From contig BDDC01000013.1 in the NCBI GenBank assembly GCA_001662425.1, positions 117,088-181,087 of the forward strand: a stretch of 64,000 bases of DNA, in the 5' to 3' direction. Under the pieces are notes generated by a model. The model saw nothing but the letters and a program-made list of their open reading frames with translations, had not been told where the DNA came from and made no database searches. The DNA comes from Chlamydomonas sphaeroides. Taxonomy: Eukaryota; Chlorophyta; Chlorophyceae; Chlamydomonadales; Chlamydomonadaceae. Position numbers and translations under genes: made by a program. Positions 58,014-64,000 of the stretch are shown in pieces; within the stretch, counting starts at the first letter, position 1, and every line of letters begins with the position of its first letter.

Positions 58014-59232
58014 GTGGGGCGAGGGCGGGGGCGCCGGAGGGGGTAAGGTATGAGAGGAGTAGGCTGCGCGGGGTGAGGTAGGCAGCGTGGCGTAGGCTGC
58101 GGGGAGCGGGGTGGCGCTGGTGGGGAGGCGTCGAAACATGGGAGCGGCTGTAGGCATGGCAGGAGACTGCAGGTGCATCGCATTGATGGGAAGGGATTGC
58201 AGAGGTTGGGGACGGGCAGGTGGCTGGCTCGCAGGCGTCGGGTGCGGACGGGTGTGTGTTTGGAGCCAAGCAGGGTTGCGCAGGGTGAGCGGGTGTCGGT
58301 GGGCTGTCCAGCCAGGACGAGCTCGGCGAAGGGCGGCTGCGGCCACCAGATAGCGCCGGTGCTGCGCCAGGCGTGACGCTGTTGGCATAACGTAAGTCAG
58401 CTATCGCCGGCAGTGATGCCAAGGAAGCGTTGTGCGTCGGTGCGCACAACAGATGTCGGCAACGGTCGAGCCTGCAGCCCTCTGCTTTGTTAATTTTGCA
58501 CAGCCGCGCAGCGCCGCCGCTGCAGCGCAGGGCGGTCGTTTGCCGTTGTGCGGGACGTAGCTCGTCCATCAAGGCAAGGCAATGAGTGCCAGCCCGCCGG
58601 TCGACACATACGTACATATCTGCATAGCTACACAGCAACCGAGGCTCGCGGCGTGCACGCTGCGCCGGCGGAGCAGACAGCGTCACGGGGGTGTCGTCCC
58701 CGACCTGTCAGGTGCTGGCGGAGAACCCCGCAACGGCTAGTCCATGAGCCGTCATGGCTCGACTGGACTCACAAGCCAATCAAAGCTTGTAAATCACATC
58801 ACATCACATCAAGGGCTGGGGCTGCTGCACGAATGCTGATGGCAGGGTTCTGCAGTTGCAGTGCACAGCGCGCGCCTGCACAGCACGGCACAGCCGGCTT
58901 AAGGTGTGAGCGTGGACTTGTGCGCGCTGTCCCTCGTCTCACTTGTAATGAACAAAAAGCATCATACGACATCTGCAACCGTAGGGAGCAGGGTCTCCCC
59001 TGGTAGGGAGTGTTTCCCGCGTTTCCCTGCGGCGCCGCTGATCGTGCCGTATCCGCGGTTTCGGGCAATCCCACGAGCGCCGACATCTTCTGCTGTGGAG
59101 CTGTGCCTCGCTTGGCAAGACAACATACTCATAGCACGCCTTGAGCCCTAGGCACCACAGCACTGTTGGACTCTGTCCTCGCGCGCACAGCTTCCCATCT
59201 CGAGTGTCTCGACAGCTGGTCACACCTCTACC
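58014..59232. other. Intergenic between the two tetraspan paralogues
   Basis: Holds the 3' untranslated region of tetraspan 1 and the promoter of tetraspan 2. It shows no gene, no obvious repeat beyond a short CACAT run, and a shift to lower GC towards 58800. Confidence 0.5.
58788..58792 (+). terminator. Candidate TGTAA polyadenylation signal of tetraspan 1
   Basis: TGTAA 775 bases after the stop, in the less GC-rich part of the intergenic region. Orientation fits; alternative signals nearby (about 58945) are possible. Confidence 0.35.
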
Positions 59233-61461
59233 ATGGGCTGCTGCACCAAGATTGTGAAGAACATCTTCTTGGCGATACTCTCGCTGTGCAAGGTAAAACG
59301 GTTTGGCGCGCAGTATCGGGAAACAGCGACGTATGTGTCGGCGACATCCAAGGAGCGGCGCCGTTGCCAGCATCCACACTAATTTGAAGAGCGAGCAAAG
59401 TATTGGGCTTTTCTCGACAGCTACGCGCACATCCATGTACCGAGCGCCGGCCTGCGGGCCAGCTTGCAGACGCCACAGCTCGAGTGTTTTGGCGAGCTAC
59501 AAATGAAGCTGCGTGGCGTCAGGCTGGGGCCAACTGACGACACGGGCTTGCGAGGCACTTGCAAACCCCCTCGCGGGCACCTGCCTGCCACCTCCTTCCC
59601 TCACACGTGCAGGTGGGCGTCACGATCGCCATCATCGTCATCACAGCCGTCCACCTGACGAATGTATCCTTCTCCTTCCAGCCCAACAATTCAGGCAGGT
59701 CGCTGTGCCACGGCTCGCTGTGCCACAGCGGGTCGCTGTGCCACGCGCCCACAAATCATCCGCTCGGCCGCGCTGACGCACCCCTGGGCCCCTCCCACAC
59801 CCCGGGACCCCTCCAGACAAGCCCACTTCGGCCGACGTGCAATGCCTGATGCAAGGTACGCGACCTTGAAAAATTGCGGCGCGCTTGCTCCTCTGCCTTG
59901 CGGACTGCGGCACGACCCAGACCCCATGCTCCCCACCAACTGTGAGGGGCTTGAGCGAGAGCGCTCACTATCCCTACACTGCACACCTCTTCCCCCGTCA
60001 TAGGCAGCGTGGATGGCTCCAGCGTATGCAACTATGTCTATGCGGTTAGTCGGCCGAGGGCGGGGGGCGGGGGGCGGGGCTGGGCCATATCAAAACCTTG
60101 TCACCAAGTCACATGTCACAACCCCAATTCACAGGTGTGCGGGCTCTCGCTGCTCGTCTCCCTGGCCCTGTCCATCCTCCTGGTGCGTATGCGCATGCCT
60201 CACGGCCGTGCTCGCCGACCACTGGGCTCGGCCGCTGCCGCCGCCGCTGCGCCGAGCGCATGTCAAAGTCAATGCTTCCTGCCATCGCCCCCGGCGCAGT
60301 GCGTGACCTGCAACGCCTGCGGCCTGGGCTCGTGGATCGAGTTCATCGTCACCCTGGCGCTGACGGCATGGTGAGCACGGAGCAGGCCGTTGTGGCCGCA
60401 CTGGCTACTACGTTGCTGGCGCGGCACGCGCACCCATCGCATCCCAGTTAGCTTCCGGTCGCGCCCCGCTGCGTCCGCGCTGCGATGCCGGCTGGCGGCC
60501 GTGCATGTCCCCCTGGATGTCGCCCCCTGGCGACAACCTCGCTTTTTGAACCCCCCCCTCGCAGGTGGGTCATCGCGGCCTGCGTCGTGTCGTCGCGCGT
60601 CAAGGACACCAACGAGATCATCCTGCCCAACGGAAGCAAGGTAAGTTCTGAGGCTGGTCTTGGGGCTGCGAACGGCGGTCCCTGCTGTGTGGTGTACGGT
60701 CGCGGTCGCTGTCATGGATCCGGCGGCGTCCATGCGACCCGGCGCCCTGGCATGAGGGTCACGCGGGCACGGTGGGAAGGATGGGGACCCTGTGGCTGGG
60801 GCCTAGCTGGCAGGGGTGCTTCAGTGCTCCTGGCGACCGGGCTTATGGCAACGTCCAGGCGTACCGTGAGCGCTGCCATCAAGTGCACACGCATTCTGCA
60901 CGTTCCGCCCGCCGTGTGCCCATGTGCAGATTCCCGAGGAGAACTGGCGCGTGGCGGTAGCCGTGCTCTGCTGGGTTGTGGCACTGCTTGCCTTCCTGAT
61001 GACTTTCATCTACCTGATCGACGTAAGTGCTGGCTGGAGTGCGCGGCGCTGGGCACGCGAACCGGGCAGAGCGCGCCTGCGAGGACTGCAGTTCGCAGCA
61101 CCGCTGGCTGCCGCATGAGCCTGATCCCGCGCACCGTGCACGTCACGGCGACCGGGAGGGTCTGGTTGCATGTAACTTGGCCCACCTATATGGCAGGGCG
61201 CGCTACGGCACTTGTCGGGAAGGTTGCCGGCGGCGCTCAAGACACTGCGCGCTCCCCATGCCTTGGCTGCTGCGCCCACAGGCCTGCTCCTGCCTGCACG
61301 GCTGCTGCTGCTCGGGCGACGACAGCAGCCACGGCAAGAAGCACAAGAAGGAGAAGGCCGCGAACGTTGCGAACACGGGTTCGGCACCTGGGCAGCAGCC
61401 AGCAGAACAGCACATGCAGTACGGCCCGGGCGACCAGAAGGCCCGCGCCAACGCCGTGTAG
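59233..61461 (+). CDS. Tetraspan membrane protein 2, unrecognised family (tandem paralogue)
   Basis: Four-helix membrane protein of about 229 residues. Exons in phase: 59233-59292, 59613-59694, 59817-59855, 60004-60044, 60135-60182, 60300-60370, 60565-60640, 60930-61022, 61282-61461. It starts MGCCTKIVKNIFLAILSLCK; helix 1 continues VGVTIAIIVITAV. Outer loop 1 has sequons NVS and NNS and the block ADVQCLMQ then VDGSSVCN. Helix 2 is YVYAVCGLSLLVSLALSILL. The inner-loop motif is CVTCNACGLGSWIEF, then helix 3 LTAWWVIAACVV. Outer loop 2 has the sequon NGS, helix 4 is VAVLCWVVALLAFLMTFIYL, and the tail starts ACSCLHGCCCS followed by a His/Lys-rich stretch. It lacks the Pro-rich loop of its neighbour, explaining the size difference. 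The third exon only joins in the frame that matches the paralogue if the second intron uses a GC donor (59695). MGCC at the N-terminus could be acylated; that is inference. Confidence 0.72.
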
Positions 61462-63037
61462 GCTGGTGGCACCAACAGCATTTTCGAGGTGCACATGTAC
61501 AGAAAGCTTATGAGATGGGCTGGGCTGCATGCAACAATGTCATTTAGACTGGCTTGCACAAACTTGGCGCCGACTCGGGGGAGCTCATGTCGGCCGTGTG
61601 AGGGTGTTGCGTGGGTGGCTTGTCAGCGTACGCGGCTGCCGTTGGAGTCGTATAAGTGCGCAGAGTTCGTGAGGGGAGAAGCAGACAGCGCTCGTGAGAC
61701 TTGGGATTGGTGAGTGTTCCCGCCCTTTGAGCTTGCGGTCTGTGGCAGTGTGCTGAGGGGGGGGGGTCATCATCCGAGCAATTGCTCTCACATACTGCGA
61801 CTTACTGAAGGCAAGGGCATGCGGGGCTGTCACGATTGGGTGCCAAGCAACTGTTGCCTGTAAGCTGTCAGCTGAGTGTTACAGAGTTGCAGCGATGGGC
61901 GGCGGCAGAGAAGCAGGATAACAATGGGCAAGGGGCCGCAGATGGCCCCGACGGCGGCGCCCCCTGGACACCGTCCCTGGCGGGCGAGGGCGTCGGAGGC
62001 TGGGGCCAGGGCCGCGGCCCGAAGCGGAAGCACCAGGGCCGCCTTCGCCAGCCAAGTCACCGGGATCCCGCGCTCGAGGGCGCACCGTGCTGCCTTCGCG
62101 TACTTTCGATCTCTTGGCACCGAGGAGGGCGACGCCAGGGGGGCATCAAAGCCGACGGCGTCGAAAGGGTCACCCACCCCTCGTTGTGCAGCAGGAAGCG
62201 TCGATAGCCGAAGGTCTCGGCGCGCAATCGAGGGGCGAGCGTGCACCACCACGGGCCGCTGCAGAGGCGTCCAGCCGCTGGCGCAGGGTAAGGAGCGCGC
62301 GGAGAACCTTTCGACCGTGCTGCATCGGCGTACTTAATGCTTTTCTAGGTCGATGGGGCGCCCCGGGCCAGGTTGCAGTCAGTGAGGGCCAGGAGGGCCC
62401 TCCTGGTGAGGGCTGCGAGGCCACGGTTGGAAGGCGTCGAGGGCCTCCTTCCTGTAGATCCAGCGTGGAAGTCAGAGAGGTCGAGGGCCTTGACGGGAGC
62501 TGCACGTGTGCTGCGTAGACACCTCTGCACAGAATGAGCGCAAGACAGATATGAAGGGACATTACTCCGAAGTAAACACAGACCAAGTCAAGGCGCGGTC
62601 AAGGTGGCGACGCCCAGCACCCGGGCCTCGGGCCGGCGCCATGCGGTAGTCCGTAAAAATACGAATTCGCAAAGGCAGCAAGATATTCGGCTTCCGGCAC
62701 CAGAGTGCCAAGACCACCGGCCCCTTGAGTACTGCGTTAACCGTGTGTCGCCGCCGTGTGCGCCGCGACCGTGCCCAGCGCTTGCCCAGCAGGGTGATGG
62801 GCCGGGAGGACGAGGGGGCGAACGAGCAGAGGGGCCGGGCTTGGGGCAGGAGATGACACCGTCGAAGAAGCCAGGGGGCATGCAGGGGGTTGCGGACTTC
62901 TCGGCACGGCCCTGTACGACGGGACGCTTGTTCCGGCGAGACAGATCACCCAACGCTCTGCATACGCACGTTACAGCACAGCCCTACATATTGCTTGCTG
63001 ACCTTGACGGGGCCTGCCTTTGCGATTCGCGGACAGG
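61462..63037. other. Intergenic between tetraspan 2 and cysteine synthase
   Basis: Holds the tetraspan 2 3' untranslated region and the cysteine synthase promoter. Open frames of up to about 150 residues occur on both strands at 61830-62586, without a recognised domain. A 19-bp string here (62460-62478) is identical to one at 4386-4404. No confident gene. Confidence 0.5.
61859..61863 (+). terminator. Candidate TGTAA polyadenylation signal of tetraspan 2
   Basis: TGTAA about 400 bases after the stop codon, in the right orientation. Confidence 0.4.
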
Positions 63038-64000
63038 ATGCAGCTCCAGCAGCGCAGCGTTTCGGCGCGCGCCGCGACGCGCTCTGGCAAGGTAGGTGCC
63101 TGTGCGCAGCTCCGATAGCGGCGTATGTGTGGACCTCGGCCTCAACTCGGCCTCAGTCTTGGCGGCTTCACTTCTTCGAGACAGCCATACATGGTGCAGC
63201 AAGTAGCTTGTCGTCAGGAATGCTGTGAACGAGGGCGTGGGCAGGTGTGGACAGTGGTCTGACCACTTCATGCCCCCGCCAGGTGTCGCGCGTGAAATTC
63301 GCGCCCAAGGCGGTCGCCGCTCCCGAGAAGGCAGCTGCGCAGATGAACATTGCAACTGACGTCACGCAACTGATCGGTGAGCTGCCGACCAACTGGCGCC
63401 CAAAACCGAAGCTAGCACTTGGCCCCGGCGCCGCTGCATAAGGCGCTTCTCAACCTGTGCAGCGAGGCCAGGTTATGGTGCCGTCGGTTTCGCATGGGGC
63501 CCTTCGTGCCTCGGCCCTGCCGTGACCGTGCCCCTCGTCTGCACGCTGCGCGCCCTTCCTCACCCGCCAGGCAAGACGCCCATGGTGTATCTGAACAAGG
63601 TCAGCGCGGGCTGCCACGCCAAGATCGCGGCGAAGCTCGAGATCATGGAGCCGTGCTGCTCCGTCAAGGACAGGTGTGGCGGGGGCCATTGAAGCCACCC
63701 CAGCAATGACGCCAAGCTCAGTAGGCCCGTCACAGCGGATGTTGACTGCTGGTTGTGCTGTATTCGCTGCGACCGCAGGATTGGCTACAGCATGATCTCG
63801 GCCGCTGAGGCCGAGGGCCACATCACCCCGGGCAAGGTGTGCACCCTGGGCCGCGTAGCTTAGCTAGGCGTGGCTGCTGGGCTGTGCGCCAGGGCCAGTT
63901 CAGCGAGACGCAGGCCGCAACACGCGGCCACGACCGGTCCGCCTGGCAGATGTGAACCCCCGGCTGCCGCTCTCCTCCCGCCCTCTCAGACCACGCTGGT
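63038..64000 (+). CDS. Cysteine synthase (O-acetylserine thiol-lyase), 5' part
   Basis: Pyridoxal-phosphate enzyme that makes cysteine from O-acetylserine and sulfide, the last step of sulfate assimilation. Exons in phase: 63038-63091, 63283-63376, 63571-63673, 63779-63836, and 63990 to the window end. Recognisable order: NIATDVTQLIGKTPMVYLN, AKIAAKLEIMEPCCSVKDR (the Lys of SVKDR is the cofactor lysine), IGYSMISAAEAEGHITPGK, TTL. About 50 residues precede the conserved start; they are rich in Ser, Arg and Ala without acidic residues at the very start (MQLQQRSVSARAATRSGK), which is what a chloroplast transit peptide looks like. The active-site TSGNTG loop and the C-terminal half lie outside the window. 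Confidence 0.9.

Noticed and set aside
54861..61461. Identification of the tandem pair as true tetraspanins
   Set aside because: The CCG-like motif is in the predicted inner loop between helices 2 and 3, not in the large outer loop between helices 3 and 4 as in tetraspanins.
61830..62586. Overlapping open frames of 80-150 residues resembling a retroelement remnant
   Set aside because: No reverse transcriptase, integrase or gag-like motif could be identified on either strand.
1..64000. Search for CRISPR arrays, bacterial operons, phage or viral genes
   Set aside because: The tandem repeats found have no spacer structure, and every recognised gene is an intron-containing eukaryotic gene.

Overview
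This is a stretch of eukaryotic nuclear DNA that looks like a green alga of the Chlamydomonas/Volvox group (Chlorophyceae). The evidence is strong GC richness with GC-ending codons, many short GT-AG introns in almost every gene, alanine/glycine/proline-rich low-complexity stretches inside conserved proteins, TGTAA polyadenylation-type signals after several stops, an aurora-like kinase of the algal type, and plant-type SEC5 and cysteine synthase genes. There are no bacterial operons, and two runs of N mark assembly gaps. All gene models were built by hand from splice sites, reading-frame phase and family motifs.

Layout from left to right: a 3' fragment of an unknown gene (+); about 5 kb without a clear gene but with repeats; an aurora-like protein kinase (+); an unknown multi-pass membrane protein (-, broken by gap 1); exocyst subunit SEC5 (-, 19 exons); an SRPK-like kinase (-); an armadillo-like helical repeat protein (+, broken by gap 2); a repeat-bearing intergenic region; a PRMT3-like arginine methyltransferase (-), divergent from the exportin CSE1/XPO2 (+, 25 exons); an ACOT9-like double-hotdog acyl-CoA thioesterase (-); two tandem four-transmembrane paralogues (+); and the 5' part of a plastid-type cysteine synthase (+) running off the end.

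The genes are mostly unrelated housekeeping functions: secretion tethering, nuclear export of importin alpha, arginine methylation, splicing-type kinase, acyl-CoA hydrolysis and cysteine synthesis. PRMT3/CSE1 are head to head 360 bp apart and may share a promoter; SRPK/ARM and ACOT9/tetraspan 1 are also divergent.

The most novel-looking item is the tandem pair at 54861-61461. Both genes encode small four-helix membrane proteins with glycosylation sequons in both predicted outer loops and cysteine clusters in all predicted inner segments, and they share several intron positions. I do not recognise the family. Other points of interest are a three-copy dispersed repeat with copy-specific deletions, two probable GC-AG introns, a PRMT3 zinc finger that has lost its cysteines, and a kinase whose DFG motif reads DWG.
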